Position numbers and translations under genes: made by a program. A DNA stretch of 64,000 nucleotides from Burkholderia paludis (GTDB lineage Bacteria; Pseudomonadota; Gammaproteobacteria; Burkholderiales; Burkholderiaceae): positions 1-64,000 of the forward strand of contig NZ_JPGL01000033.1 of NCBI RefSeq assembly GCF_000732615.1. Direction: 5' to 3'. Below the pieces are notes generated by a model. That model was not told the DNA's origin, ran no database searches, and worked only from the letters and a program-made list of their open reading frames with translations. Each line of letters begins with the position of its first letter. Position 1 is the first letter of the stretch. Positions 46,001 to 54,224 of this stretch are shown here, piece by piece.

Positions 46001-47958
46001 TCGATCGGCGGCGCGACGAAGGCCGGCGCGCCGGCCACTGCCTCCGCGTCGGCCTGCGCGAGCGGCGCGGCCGGATCGTCGGTCAGCAGCACCGGCGTGC
46101 AGCCGGCCGCGCGCAGCGCATCGGCGCCCGCGCCGAAGCCCAGCACGGCGACGGCGCCGCTGTCCGCCACCATCTCGGCAAGCCGTGCGGCCGGCAGCGT
46201 CGGGTCGAGCGGCACGTACGCGGCGCCCGTCTTCAGGATGCCGATCAGGCCCATCGCGAACGCGGCCGAGCGCGGCGCGCACAATGCCACCCGCGTTTCG
46301 GCGCGCGCGCCGCGAGCGGCGAGCACGGCCGCGATCCGGTCGGTCGCGCGGTCGAGCGCCGCACGACTGACTTCGCCGGCGCCTTCCGCATGCAGCGCGA
46401 GCGCATCGGGACGCGCGGCGACATGCGCGCGCCATGCGGCCAGCACGTCGCCGTGCGGCCAAGTGCGCGCGGCGCCGTGCGCGCCGTCGCGCGCGCCGGG
46501 CAGCGCGAGCTGCCCGACCGGCGTGTCCGGCGCGTCCGCGACCTGCGCGGCGATGCCCGCGAATGCGTCGGCGAAGCGTGCGACGGTCGCCGGGTCGAAC
46601 AGCGCGCGCGCATAGCTGACGACGCCTTCGACGCCGTCCGGCAGATCGGTCACGTCGAGGCCGAGATCGAAGCGCGTCGCGTCGTCGTCGAGCGCGAGCG
46701 GCGTCACGGTCAGGCCGTCGGCCAGCGCATGCGCGACGAGCGGCAGCTGTTGCGTGAACTTCACCTGGAACAGCGGGTTCGCGGCGAGGCTGCGGTCCGG
46801 CTGCAACGCCTCGACGATCTGCTCGAACGGCACGTCCTGATGCGCATGCGCGTCGCGCATCGCCTGCCCGGCTTCCGCGAGCAGCGCGTCGAACGGCGTA
46901 TCGGGCGCGGGCGTCGCGCGGATCACGAGCGTATTGACGAAAAAGCCGACGAGCGGCGCGAGTTCGGCGCGCGCGCGGTTCGCGCTCGGCACGCCGATCC
47001 GGATGTCGGTCTCGCCGCTCAGCCGCGCGAGCGTCGCATGCAGCACCGCGAGCAGCACGTTGAAGAGCGTCGTGTCGCGCGCCTGCGCAAGCGCGCGCAG
47101 GCGGGCGGACAACGCGGCCGGCAGCGTGAAGCGCAGCCGCGCGCCCTCGAAGCTCTGCACCGCGCCGCGCGGCCGGTCGGTCGCGAGCGGCAGTCGTGCG
47201 GCCTGCGCGCCGAGCCGCTCGCGCCAGTACGCGAGCTGCCGTTCGAACACGCCGGTGGACGCGAGGTCGCGCTGCCACAGCGCATAGTCGGCATAGCCGA
47301 GCGGCAGCGGCGGCAGCGCCGCCGGGTCGTCGCCGCGCGCGAACGCGGCGTACAGCGCGCCCAGCTCGCGCAGCAGGATGTCGCCCGACCAGCCGTCGGA
47401 CACGATGTGATGCATCGTCAGCGCGAGCCAGTGGCAATCGTCGGCCAGCACGATCGCGCGGGCGCGCAGCAGCGGCGCGCGGCCGAGATCGAACGGCCGG
47501 TTCGCGTCGTCGCGGGCGAGCGCGCGGGCCCGCGCCTCGCGCGTGTCGGCCGGCGTGTCGCGCAGGTCGGTCACGTCGAGCGGCACGCCCGCATGCGCGT
47601 CGACCGTCTGCCAGGGCACGCCCGCGTCGTCTTCCGCGAAGCGGGTGCGCAGCGTGTCGTGACGCGCGACCAGCGCATCGAGGCTGCGCTGCAGCGTCGC
47701 CCGGTCGAGCGCGCCGTCGAAGCGCAGCAATCCCGGGATGTGCAACGCGGCCTCGGCGCCGCCGACGCGCGACAGGAACCACATCCGCTGCTGCTGGAAC
47801 GACAGCGGCGCAGCCGCATGGCGCGTCGCGGCCGGCACGATCGGCAGCATCGAGAACGCGATACCCTTCTGCGCGAGCGCGTCGAGCAGGCGTGCGCGCG
47901 CGTCGGGCGCGAGGGCGGCGATTCGGCGCGCGAGCGCGTGTTTATCGGGGGACTGCAT
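40015..47958 (-). CDS. NRPS, C-A-T-E-C-A-T (modules 2 and 3, Asp and Gly)
   Basis: 2647-residue synthetase. Domains: C (HHIVSDG near residue 185), A with code DLTKVGHVG (Asp), carrier (FFDLGGDSILS, near 1055), epimerase (starting PTPAQARFFA; HHLAIDGVSW), C of the type following an epimerase (DIYPLSPMQRGILF; HHLLLDG near 1720), A with code DILQFGLVW (Gly, near 2245), carrier (FFALGGHSLLA, near 2580). It adds D-Asp, a likely target of the trans hydroxylase, and Gly. ATG 47958 has AGGAGAG upstream and overlaps the starter gene by 17 nt; an in-frame ATG at 47979 is possible. Confidence 0.95.
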   Translation of the reverse strand: MQSPDKHALARRIAALAPDARARLLDALAQKGIAFSMLPIVPAATRHAAAPLSFQQQRMWFLSRVGGAEAALHIPGLLRFDGALDRATLQRSLDALVARHDTLRTRFAEDDAGVPWQTVDAHAGVPLDVTDLRDTPADTREARARALARDDANRPFDLGRAPLLRARAIVLADDCHWLALTMHHIVSDGWSGDILLRELGALYAAFARGDDPAALPPLPLGYADYALWQRDLASTGVFERQLAYWRERLGAQAARLPLATDRPRGAVQSFEGARLRFTLPAALSARLRALAQARDTTLFNVLLAVLHATLARLSGETDIRIGVPSANRARAELAPLVGFFVNTLVIRATPAPDTPFDALLAEAGQAMRDAHAHQDVPFEQIVEALQPDRSLAANPLFQVKFTQQLPLVAHALADGLTVTPLALDDDATRFDLGLDVTDLPDGVEGVVSYARALFDPATVARFADAFAGIAAQVADAPDTPVGQLALPGARDGAHGAARTWPHGDVLAAWRAHVAARPDALALHAEGAGEVSRAALDRATDRIAAVLAARGARAETRVALCAPRSAAFAMGLIGILKTGAAYVPLDPTLPAARLAEMVADSGAVAVLGFGAGADALRAAGCTPVLLTDDPAAPLAQADAEAVAGAPAFVAPPIEPRQAAYLIYTSGSTGKPKGVVVSHGALADYALGVVERFGWGDDLRMAMVSTVAADLGHTVLFGALASGSALYLPDAECAFDPGRFADYVARHAIDVLKIVPSHLAALLQGDRPERALPARALVLGGEPLPMALAEQVRALRPACRIFNHYGPTETTVGVLAAQVEPRAGGAEVPVGRPLPNAYAQILDARLEPVPAGVDGELYLGGPGVARGYLGRPALTAERFVPDPRGTGERLYRSGDRVRWTDDGSILFVGRADDQLKIRGYRVEPREVAHVLRNHPDVAQAEVIGAARDDGAQQLLAYVVPRAGVSADPAAWRAHLAAHLPDYMVPAHVLAIERMPLTPNGKLDRRALPQPQPAAAPAADDAPPQGELETTLAQLWQQVLRVPSVGRHANFFDLGGDSILSLQIIGRARRAGIKLTPRQVFEHQTIAALAQVATPLAAAPAAGAPRAAAPAANAGGDWTPTPAQARFFALDLPNPAHWNQSVLVRTTASLDPAALDAAFRVLVARHAALRLSAQRDAAGAWRMREAFDAAQAASRASCVAQVRARDLADLDAQCDAAQRSLDLAAGTTLRALHATLDDGGAYLFVAIHHLAIDGVSWRVLFDELEHAYRRIVAGDTAALPDAGVAAHAWAADWRARLASGALAASADAWLRAGDGARAWPLDSLAGTAGPGAARTGRAHRALDASLTRALLALPGSARRLHVDDLLLTAFAQALAHTAGVADADVWVEVEGHGRDELPGAPDCARSVGWFTSLYPVALRASADPAAALTHNRQQLRATPDDGVSFGLLRELGDDATRARLRALPLPNLRFNYLGRVDAGLDGDDDGLFALADAPHGAERDPGAAPSAALALDARVQRDRLRVDLTFDTARCDAQRVDALADAFANALAALVERAGRDDFATLAPADFPVAALDAAGLAALGLPPARVEDIYPLSPMQRGILFEVQYAPDDARYLNQFELTLDAPDLARFEAAWDATVARHPVLRTALAKLADDGAAPMQWVDRTARMPLARVDLRAAADPARALDEYAASQRETPFDLEQAPLMRAALVQLPGERYRFLWTRHHLLLDGWSSARVLAEVVGRYRAPDTPDWAGAPPRYRDYLGWLAADPERSGDGASLGAASAAFWAPRIGAPDEPTLLAGALAAPAVAPAVRHAQADVAWSSDETAALAAFARTRRLTLNTLLQGAWLVLLARYTGQSTVAFGATVAGRPDAVAGAQEMVGLFINTLPIVRDVSPGQARDAWLHALQDENLALREHEHVPLAAIQRLRAGAGAAFDTLVVFENYPLDASLLAHGDDPRALRYTDLATAETTGYPLSVVATVESALRVRFNYDATRFAPDAIDRLGAHLREALRALAAPSTATLGDIALLDAPQRTQIAAFSRGPRLPDTARPVPERIAATARRVPGAVALVCGDTQLDYATLEQRSDRLARRLRALGVGVEDRVAIAMQRGVDMPVAMLAVWKVGAAYVPLDPEYPLDRIAYVLEDAGVRAAIADDAGRARLPAGPGVPIVAPEQDGRDDGGDAAPFAAARIAPGQAAYAIYTSGSTGRPKGVVVTHDALANFICAMQAAPGLEATDTLVAVTSLSFDIAVLELILPLVVGARVHIARHDEARDPAFLVRALAGAQVMQATPATWRMLVEAGWRPAPGLRMFCGGEALPADLARALAAPGTQLWNLYGPTEATVWTSAARIDTVEPVNQSIGGPIANTTLYVLDAALQPAPLGVAGEVYLGGAGLARGYHGRPSLTAERFVPDPFAADGTRMYRTGDLARWRPDGGVEYLSRIDHQVKVRGFRIELGEIEAVLAAAEGVRQAVVIARDGPGGPRLLAYVCAAPDVAPDVARLRDALAQQLPAYMQPAHIAVLDALPLTPNGKLDRRALPEPPAVRGPAGQAPRSAFEDEMAAVWEPLLGVDAIAPDDDFFALGGHSLLATRLVAQVSRRFAVDVPLRAVFEASTLRAFSARVEAARGDAGVALAGLGQLDALLDALGAD

Positions 47959-49837
47959 GGGTGGCGCTCTCCTCTGCATTCAACAACGCGTCGATCTCGG
48001 CGAGCGCATCGGCTTCGGCGTCCTGCGCCGCGCCGCGCTCGCGCGCGATGCGCGCGGCAAGGTCCGCGAGCCGCGGCGTGTCGAACAACGCGGCCAGCTC
48101 GAATTCGGGGTGCAGGCTTTCGCGGATGCGCGCCTGCAGGCTGGCGGCGCTCAGCGAGTCGCCGCCCAGTTCGAAGAAGTGGTCGTCCGCGCCGACCTGC
48201 TCGACGCCGAACAGCGCCTGCCAGAGCGCGGCGAGCGCCCGCTCGACGTCGGTCGACGGCGCGCGGTAGGCGGCGCGCGGCGCGACGGGCGCGGGCAGCG
48301 CGAGCCGGTCGAGCTTGCCGTTCGGCAGGCGCGGCAGCGCGGCCAGCGCGACGAGGCTCGACGGCACCATGTGCGGCGGCAGGCTCGCGCGCAATCGTTC
48401 GCGCGCCGCGTCGACATCGGGCAGCGCGGCGCGGCCCGACGCGAGATAGCCGACGAGCTGGCGGCCGGCCGGCGTGTCGCGCACCACCACGGCCGCTTCG
48501 CGCACGCCGTCGCAGCCGAGCAGGCAGCGCTCGATCTCGCCCGGCTCGATGCGCAGCCCGCGCAGCTTGATCTGGTCGTCGGTGCGGCCGAGATACGCGT
48601 AACCGCCGGCCGGCAGTGCTTCGACGAGGTCGCCGCTGCGATAGCGGCGCGCGCCCGGCGCGCCGTCGGGATCCGGCTCGAAGCGCTCGGCCGTGAGCGC
48701 CGGGCGCCGGTGATAGCCGCGCGCGACGCCGTAGCCGCCGATCAGCAGTTCGCCGCGCGGCCGATCGGACGGCGTGTCGTCGCCGGCCGCCGGATCGAGC
48801 GCGACGTGGCGCGCGCCGACCGGCGTACCGATCGGCAGATACGCGCTGTCCCCGAGGCCCGACGGATCGTGGCTGGTCCACAGCAGCGGCGTGATCACCG
48901 TCTCGGTCGGCCCGTAGCCGTTGACGAGCCTCGGCGGCGCGAGCGCGGCGTCGATCACCGCATGCGTTTCGCGCGACATCGCCTCGCCGCCCGTCGTATA
49001 CGAGCGCACGCTCGGCAGCCGGATGTCGTGCTCCGCGCACCATTCGGCGACCTGGCGCAGGTACGATGGCGGGAACGCCACCGCCGTGATGGCTTCGCGG
49101 CGGATCGCGTCGACCGTCTGCGCGGCGTCCCACAGGGCGTCGCCGCTCACGACGATCGCCGCGCCCGCGACCAGCGGCGCGAGCCAGCCCTCGTGCGCGC
49201 CGTCGAAGTTCACCGACGCGAAATGCAGCACGACGTCGCGCTCGACGATGCCGTAGCGCTCGACGATCGCGCGGCAGTGCATCGACAGCGGCCCGTGCTC
49301 GACCGCGACGCCCTTCGGCGCGCCGGTCGAGCCCGACGTGTAGATCAGGTAGGCGAGCTGCCGTTCGTGGACGGCGGCCGGCAGCCGCGCGGCGGCCGCC
49401 GGCGCGCCGTCGTCCGTCGCGTCGAGGCGCACGACGCGCGCGGCGTCGAAGCCCGGCGACACGTCGACGCCGGGCCCGACGAGCCACAGCGCGATCCCCG
49501 CGTCGGCGGCGATATAGTCGAGGCGCTCGCGCGGATACGCGGCGTCGAGCGGCACGAACGCGGCGCCGGCCTTCAGCACGGCCAGCAACGCGACGAACAG
49601 GCCGGCCGAACGCCGGACCGTCACGCCGACCGGCGTTTCCGGCCCCGCGCCGCGCGCGACGAGGCGCGCCGCGAGCGCATCGGAGGCCGCATCGAGCTCG
49701 GCGTAGGTGAGCCGCTGCGCGCCGTCGATGACGGCCGGCGCGTCGGGCCGCTCGCGTACGCGTTCGCGGATCAGGTCGTGGACCGGCGGCGCCGGAACGG
49801 GGGTCGGATGAGCGGAAAGTGCGGTCTGGGTGGCCAT
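47942..49837 (-). CDS. Free-standing NRPS starter module (A-T)
   Basis: 631-residue initiation enzyme with an adenylation domain (about 20-530; LAYLIYTSGSTGAPKG, GYGPTET, YRSGDLV) and one carrier domain (FFELGGDSLSA, near 565), and no condensation domain. Code residues read DGEATGGIT; the Glu at the third position suits a positively polarised side chain and resembles codes of hydroxyornithine-loading domains. It probably loads N5-acyl-N5-hydroxyornithine as the first residue. No acyl-starter C domain precedes it, so the N-terminal amine is expected to be free. First gene of the minus-strand biosynthetic run, divergent from the exporter. Confidence 0.93.
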   Translation of the reverse strand: MATQTALSAHPTPVPAPPVHDLIRERVRERPDAPAVIDGAQRLTYAELDAASDALAARLVARGAGPETPVGVTVRRSAGLFVALLAVLKAGAAFVPLDAAYPRERLDYIAADAGIALWLVGPGVDVSPGFDAARVVRLDATDDGAPAAAARLPAAVHERQLAYLIYTSGSTGAPKGVAVEHGPLSMHCRAIVERYGIVERDVVLHFASVNFDGAHEGWLAPLVAGAAIVVSGDALWDAAQTVDAIRREAITAVAFPPSYLRQVAEWCAEHDIRLPSVRSYTTGGEAMSRETHAVIDAALAPPRLVNGYGPTETVITPLLWTSHDPSGLGDSAYLPIGTPVGARHVALDPAAGDDTPSDRPRGELLIGGYGVARGYHRRPALTAERFEPDPDGAPGARRYRSGDLVEALPAGGYAYLGRTDDQIKLRGLRIEPGEIERCLLGCDGVREAAVVVRDTPAGRQLVGYLASGRAALPDVDAARERLRASLPPHMVPSSLVALAALPRLPNGKLDRLALPAPVAPRAAYRAPSTDVERALAALWQALFGVEQVGADDHFFELGGDSLSAASLQARIRESLHPEFELAALFDTPRLADLAARIARERGAAQDAEADALAEIDALLNAEESATHAVPR

Positions 49838-49920
49838 GTCGATCCGGCGCGAGCCGGCAAGAGAACAAGCGATACCCTGATGACGATTGGCGCACGAAAA
49901 TGTACAGCCCGCGCGCCGAC

Positions 49921-49930
49921 TTTTTTTTTT
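49921..49930 (+). repeat. T10 homopolymer in the divergent NRPS/exporter promoter region
   Basis: Ten T residues in a row within GC-rich DNA, between the starter NRPS (minus) and the exporter (plus). The tract could influence promoter geometry or slip in replication. I could not place a convincing OrbS-type or Fur site in this ~200-bp region. Confidence 0.9.
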
Positions 49931-50041
49931 GCGGCCTCGTTCGTCTTGTCAGTAGCGAGGCCCGATCCGCGGATCGTCCGCGCCACCGCCGACGCGGCCA
50001 GCCGGCCGGTTCGCAGGCCTTTTATCCAGACCGGGAGTTTC

Positions 50042-51721
50042 ATGACATCCACCCCCTCTTCTCCGCCCCGCACGCTTTCGATGCTGATCGGCAAGGTGCG
50101 CGGACGGCTCGCGCTCGCAACCCTTGCCAGCACGCTGAGCGGGCTTGCCGGCGTCGCGCTCGTCGCGCTGCTGAACACGGCCATCAACGCGCCGGCCGAT
50201 GCGCTGCCCGGCCTCGGCTGGCGCTTCCTCGGCCTGTGCGCGGCCGCGCTCGCGATGCGCCTGTTCGCCAGCTCGATTTTCGTGAACCTCACGCAGACGA
50301 CGCTCGCGACGCTGCGCCACTACCTGTCGACGCACATCCGCAACGCACCGTACCGCAAGCTCGAAACCATCGGCGCGGCGCGGCTGCAGTCGCTCGCGAG
50401 CGACGACGCGGCGCTCGTCGCGACCCTGTTCGCCAGCCTGCCGATCATCGTGATGAACGGCGCGATCGTCGCCGGCAGCCTCGTCTATCTCGGGATGCTG
50501 TCGTTCCGGACGCTGATCTTCGTCGCGATCGCGATCGCGCTCGGCTCGCTCGCGTTCCACCTGGCGCACGGCCGCGCGATGGTGCACCTGCGCGCCGCCG
50601 GCAAGCTGCAGGACGCGTCGCTCGGCTATTTCAGCTCGCTGATCGCGGGCGCGAAGGAACTGAAGCTGAACCGCGCGCGCGGCGACGATTTCCTCGACGG
50701 CGTGCTGAGCCCCGCGCTCGACGCGGTGCGCACGACCCGCGTGCGCGGGATGCTGATCTACACGGGCGCGAGCAACTTCGGCCTGTTCCTGCTTTACGTG
50801 ATCATCGGCGTGACGACCTTCTTCTTCACGCGCTATGCGGGCCTCGACGCCCGCACGAGCTCGGGCTTCGTCGTCGTGTTCCTGTACCTGATGGTGCCGC
50901 TCGACAGCCTGCTCAACAACCTGCCGCAGGTCCAGCTCGCGCGCGTCGCGCTCGAGCGGATCGAGCAGACCGTCGGCCAGCTTCACAACGACGAGGCGCC
51001 CGCCTCGCGCACCGCACCCGCGCCGTTCTCGCACATCGACGTGCGCGGCCTCCGGCACAGCTACTACCACGAGCGCGCCGACGAGATCTTCCAGCTCGGC
51101 CCGATCGACCTGTCGTTCCGGCCCGGCGAGCTCGTGTTCCTGGTCGGCGGCAACGGCAGCGGCAAGACCACGCTCGCCAAGCTGCTGACGGGCCTCTACG
51201 TCGCCGAGCACGGCGAGATCCGGATCGACGGTCAACTCGTCGACGGCACCAGCCGCGATACCTACCGCCAGCAGTTCAGCACGATCTTCTCGGATTTCCA
51301 CCTGTTCGACTCGCTGCTCGGCGTGTCGCGCGACGGCCTCGACCAGCTCGCCAACGCGCTGCTGGAGAAGCTCCATCTCGATCACAAGGTGCAGGTGCGC
51401 GACGGCGCATTCTCGACGCGCGACCTGTCGCAAGGGCAGCGCAAGCGGCTCGCGCTCGTCGTCGCGTATCTGGAAGACCGCCCGTTCTACGTATTCGACG
51501 AATGGGCCGCCGACCAGGATCCGGTGTTCAAGGACGTGTTCTACAACATGCTGCTGCCCGAACTGCGCACGCGCGGCAAGACGGTGATCGCGATCAGCCA
51601 CGACGATCGCTACTTCCCGCTCGCCGACCGGCTGATCAAGCTCGAGGACGGGCAGATCGTGATGGATCGCGCCACCTCGCACGCGGCGGAGGAATCCGCC
51701 CGCAACGCCGTCGGCGCCTGA
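50042..51721 (+). CDS. PvdE/SyrD-like cyclic-peptide ABC exporter
   Basis: 559-residue half transporter with an N-terminal six-helix membrane domain (about 15-300) and a C-terminal ATPase: Walker A GGNGSGKTT, signature LSQGQRKRLAL and Walker B region FYVFDEWAADQDP, where DEW replaces the usual DEP as in the cyclic-peptide transporter family. By analogy to PvdE/OrbE it moves the siderophore or its precursor across the inner membrane. ATG 50042 has GGGAG upstream. Transcribed away from the NRPS genes. Confidence 0.93.
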   Translation: MTSTPSSPPRTLSMLIGKVRGRLALATLASTLSGLAGVALVALLNTAINAPADALPGLGWRFLGLCAAALAMRLFASSIFVNLTQTTLATLRHYLSTHIRNAPYRKLETIGAARLQSLASDDAALVATLFASLPIIVMNGAIVAGSLVYLGMLSFRTLIFVAIAIALGSLAFHLAHGRAMVHLRAAGKLQDASLGYFSSLIAGAKELKLNRARGDDFLDGVLSPALDAVRTTRVRGMLIYTGASNFGLFLLYVIIGVTTFFFTRYAGLDARTSSGFVVVFLYLMVPLDSLLNNLPQVQLARVALERIEQTVGQLHNDEAPASRTAPAPFSHIDVRGLRHSYYHERADEIFQLGPIDLSFRPGELVFLVGGNGSGKTTLAKLLTGLYVAEHGEIRIDGQLVDGTSRDTYRQQFSTIFSDFHLFDSLLGVSRDGLDQLANALLEKLHLDHKVQVRDGAFSTRDLSQGQRKRLALVVAYLEDRPFYVFDEWAADQDPVFKDVFYNMLLPELRTRGKTVIAISHDDRYFPLADRLIKLEDGQIVMDRATSHAAEESARNAVGA

Positions 51722-51760
51722 CGCGGACGCCTCCACCCACCCCGTGCACCCTGACCGTCG

Positions 51761-52441
51761 ATGCCAGCACCGACCATCTCGCTCGTCCGCTCCTTCGCGA
51801 TCTCGTCATGCCCGCCGGATCTGCCCCGGCCGGGCGATCTGCTGCTCTGGCGGCTGCGCGCCGACTGGCAGCTGATGACGCGCGAGCAGGGGCACGCGCG
51901 CCTGTCGTCGATCGAGCTCAGGCGCGCCCGTACGCACCCGAATCGCCTGTCCGGCCGCCGCTACGCCATCGAGCGCTCGGCGTTGCGGACGATCCTGGGG
52001 ATCATGACGGACCGCGCGCCGCAGACGCTCCCGCTCGTCGACCTCGCCGCGGGCCGGGTCGGGTTTGCCGAATGCGACGCGTTCAACACCACGAGCGCCG
52101 CGATCGCGCAGGCCGGCATCTGGATCGTCATCGCGATCACGCACGGGCCGGTCGGGCTCGGCATCCTGCAGCACGGCGCGCCGGGCGACCCGGCCAGCCG
52201 GATGCAGGTGCGCCGCGAAAGCGTCGAACACGCGTGCGGCCACGCGCGGCAAGCGGCGATCGACATTCAGCCGGTGCCGCACCAGTCGCTGTTCCGGGCC
52301 GAAACGCCGGATGGCGGCAACTGGAACCTGCTCGACGTGCCGATGACGGGCTCCATGTACGCGGCGACCGTCGCCGCGCCGCGCATCGAACGGGTGCACG
52401 CGATCGGCTGGCACGGCGAAAGCGACGCCTGGTCGGCCTGA
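51761..52441 (+). CDS. Phosphopantetheinyl-transferase-like protein lacking catalytic motifs
   Basis: 226 residues. The framework is Sfp-like: SIELRRARTHPNRLSGRRYAIERSALRTILG fits the N-terminal helix and substrate-arginine region, and WNLLDVPMTGSMYAATVA fits the C-terminal strand. However, the magnesium-binding motif G-[VI]-D-x-E is replaced by GLGILQ, the FN-LSHS stretch by FNTTSAA, and no W-x-x-K-E helix is found. It is probably an inactive paralogue or a repurposed partner of the NRPS. It follows the exporter by 39 bp and lacks a clear ribosome site. Alternative: an unrelated small protein with chance similarity. Confidence 0.6.
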   Translation: MPAPTISLVRSFAISSCPPDLPRPGDLLLWRLRADWQLMTREQGHARLSSIELRRARTHPNRLSGRRYAIERSALRTILGIMTDRAPQTLPLVDLAAGRVGFAECDAFNTTSAAIAQAGIWIVIAITHGPVGLGILQHGAPGDPASRMQVRRESVEHACGHARQAAIDIQPVPHQSLFRAETPDGGNWNLLDVPMTGSMYAATVAAPRIERVHAIGWHGESDAWSA

Positions 52442-52450
52442 CCTGGCACG

Positions 52451-52470
52451 CGGCCCGTCGCTTCGGGCCG
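52451..52470 (+). terminator. Stem-loop at the end of the exporter unit
   Basis: CGGCCCG-TCGCTT-CGGGCCG forms a 7-bp perfect stem ten bases after the stop codon. No T-run follows. The rest of 52471-52726 has no recognisable gene and should carry the promoter of the following sigma operon. Confidence 0.4.
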
Positions 52471-52726
52471 CCGGCCCGGCGGTGCGCGCGCGGCCAGGGT
52501 TCGGACGCCCGCGTCGGCCCGACGGACCGCACTCCGGAATCCGGACCGGACACCCGCCCGCATCCCGGCGCCCGCGCCGCCCGTATCTGAACGCATCGAC
52601 ATCATCCGGGCCGCCATCATGCACAGCGGACAACGCGTCAATCGCCGATCGCCCGGCCGGGCGCATCCGGGAGTGCTATATTCGATCCGACATTCACGCC
52701 ATGGCGATCGCCGCCATTCTCTCCGC

Positions 52727-53332
52727 ATGAACGACACGCCGGATCGTGCCACGCGCTTCGACCAGTCGGCGTCATCGCGCGATGCCGACGCCGAGCGGCG
52801 CGCTTACCTGAACCAGGTCATGCTGCGGGTCGCACGAGGCGACCAGGCGGCTTTCGCGGAGCTGTACCGGCTCACCTCGTCGCGCGTGTTCGGCGTCATC
52901 GTCCGCATGCTCCACGACCAGGGCGAGGCCGAGGATCTGCTCCAGGAGGTCTACACCACCGTCTGGCGCCGTGTCGAGGCATTCGACCCGGAGCGCGGCG
53001 GCGCGATGACCTGGCTGATCACGCTGGCGCGCAACCGGACGATCGACCGGCTGCGGCAGCATCGCGAGGTGCCGCTCGACGACGAGCAGTTGCCCGATCT
53101 TCCCGATGAAGGCCCGACCCCTGCCGCGCTGGCGGAAGCCGGCGAGGAGCGGCGGCGTCTCGAACGCTGCCTGGAGCAGCTCGAAGCGCCCCAGCGCCGC
53201 GCCGTGCGCGAAGCGTTCTTCAGCGGCGCGACCTACGGCGAGCTGGCCGAGCGACTGCGCGTGCCGCTCGGCACCATGAAAAGCTGGATCCGGCGCAGCC
53301 TGATGCAGCTGAAGGTATGTCTCGAGCAATGA
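52727..53332 (+). CDS. ECF sigma factor (RskA-partnered)
   Basis: 201-residue ECF sigma. Region 2: ELYRLTSSRVFGVIVRMLHDQGEAEDLLQEVYTTVW and MTWLITLARNRTIDRLRQ; region 4: RRAVREAFFSGATYGELAERLRVPLGTMKSWIRRSL. ATG 52727 (MNDTPDRAT) is chosen over longer upstream frames because the preceding residues are low complexity. Its stop overlaps the anti-sigma start by 4 nt (ATGA). It is distinct from the iron-type sigma of this window and likely controls the downstream lipid-modification genes. Confidence 0.92.
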   Translation: MNDTPDRATRFDQSASSRDADAERRAYLNQVMLRVARGDQAAFAELYRLTSSRVFGVIVRMLHDQGEAEDLLQEVYTTVWRRVEAFDPERGGAMTWLITLARNRTIDRLRQHREVPLDDEQLPDLPDEGPTPAALAEAGEERRRLERCLEQLEAPQRRAVREAFFSGATYGELAERLRVPLGTMKSWIRRSLMQLKVCLEQ

Positions 53333-54069
53333 ATACGCCGGCCGATCACGATTCCGAACTCCGCTGCGCGGAATACGCGCTCGGCGTGCTCGATGCCGGC
53401 GAGCGCCGCGCGCTGGAGCAGGCCGTCGCCCATGACCCGGCGTTGCAGGCCACGCTCGATCGCTGGCAGCGACACTTCGCGCCCTTCGGCGAGGACGTCG
53501 CCCCCGTCGAGCCGCCCGGCCGCGTGTGGACCCGCATTCAGCGCGATCTCGGCTTCTTCCTCACGCCGCCGGCGCCCGACCCGGCGCCGAAACCGGCCAG
53601 CGGCTGGTGGAACAGCCTCGATCTGTGGCGCTGGGTCGGCATGGGCGCGAGCGCCGTCGCGCTCGGGCTGCTCGCGGTCAACCTGGTCCGGGTTCGCGAG
53701 GCGCCCGAGCAAGCCGCCGCGGTCGGGCACAACTACCTGGTGGCGACGATTGCCCGGCCGGACGGCGTCGCGCACTGGACCGCCACGGTCGACCTGCGGC
53801 ACGCCCGGATGGTCGTGGTCCCGGCCGACAAGCCGGCGATCGCCGCGAACCGCTCGACCGAGCTCTGGCTGATTCCGCCGAACGCGAAACCGATTCCGCT
53901 CGGCGTCTTCCCGCCCGACGCGCCCGCGTCGATGACGCTGCCGCCCGCGGTCGTCGCGCAACTCGACGCGCGCGCGGTGCTCGCCGTGTCGATCGAGCCG
54001 AGCGGCGGCTCGCCGACCGGCCAGCCGACCGGCCCGGTACTCGCCACCGGCGCGATGCACGCCGCGTAA
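53329..54069 (+). CDS. RskA-family anti-sigma factor
   Basis: 246-residue membrane anti-sigma. An N-terminal cytosolic segment (CAEYALGVLDAGERRALEQAV) would hold the sigma; one transmembrane helix lies near residues 107-130 (WRWVGMGASAVALGLLAVNLV); and the periplasmic RskA-type domain contains LVATIARPDGVAHWTATVDL and ELWLIPPNAKPIPLGVFP. No zinc-binding HxxxCxxC is seen, unlike ChrR. ATG 53317 is an alternative start. Confidence 0.9.
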   Translation: MNTPADHDSELRCAEYALGVLDAGERRALEQAVAHDPALQATLDRWQRHFAPFGEDVAPVEPPGRVWTRIQRDLGFFLTPPAPDPAPKPASGWWNSLDLWRWVGMGASAVALGLLAVNLVRVREAPEQAAAVGHNYLVATIARPDGVAHWTATVDLRHARMVVVPADKPAIAANRSTELWLIPPNAKPIPLGVFPPDAPASMTLPPAVVAQLDARAVLAVSIEPSGGSPTGQPTGPVLATGAMHAA

Positions 54070-54224
54070 CGCGCGCCTTCGCGCTCGCACCCGCCGCCCG
54101 CCGCAAGCGCGGCGGCGCGGGGCGCGGCCTTTCACGCGGCCGCATCACATCGCATCGCGCGGCCGGCCGCATCCATCCGGCCTCCGGCTCCGTATATGAC
54201 GAACAGCCCGTCCACGGAGTCCGC

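Noticed and set aside
40210..48570. Long plus-strand open frames across the other NRPS genes
   Set aside because: Same GC-driven shadow effect; no recognisable motifs or ribosome sites.
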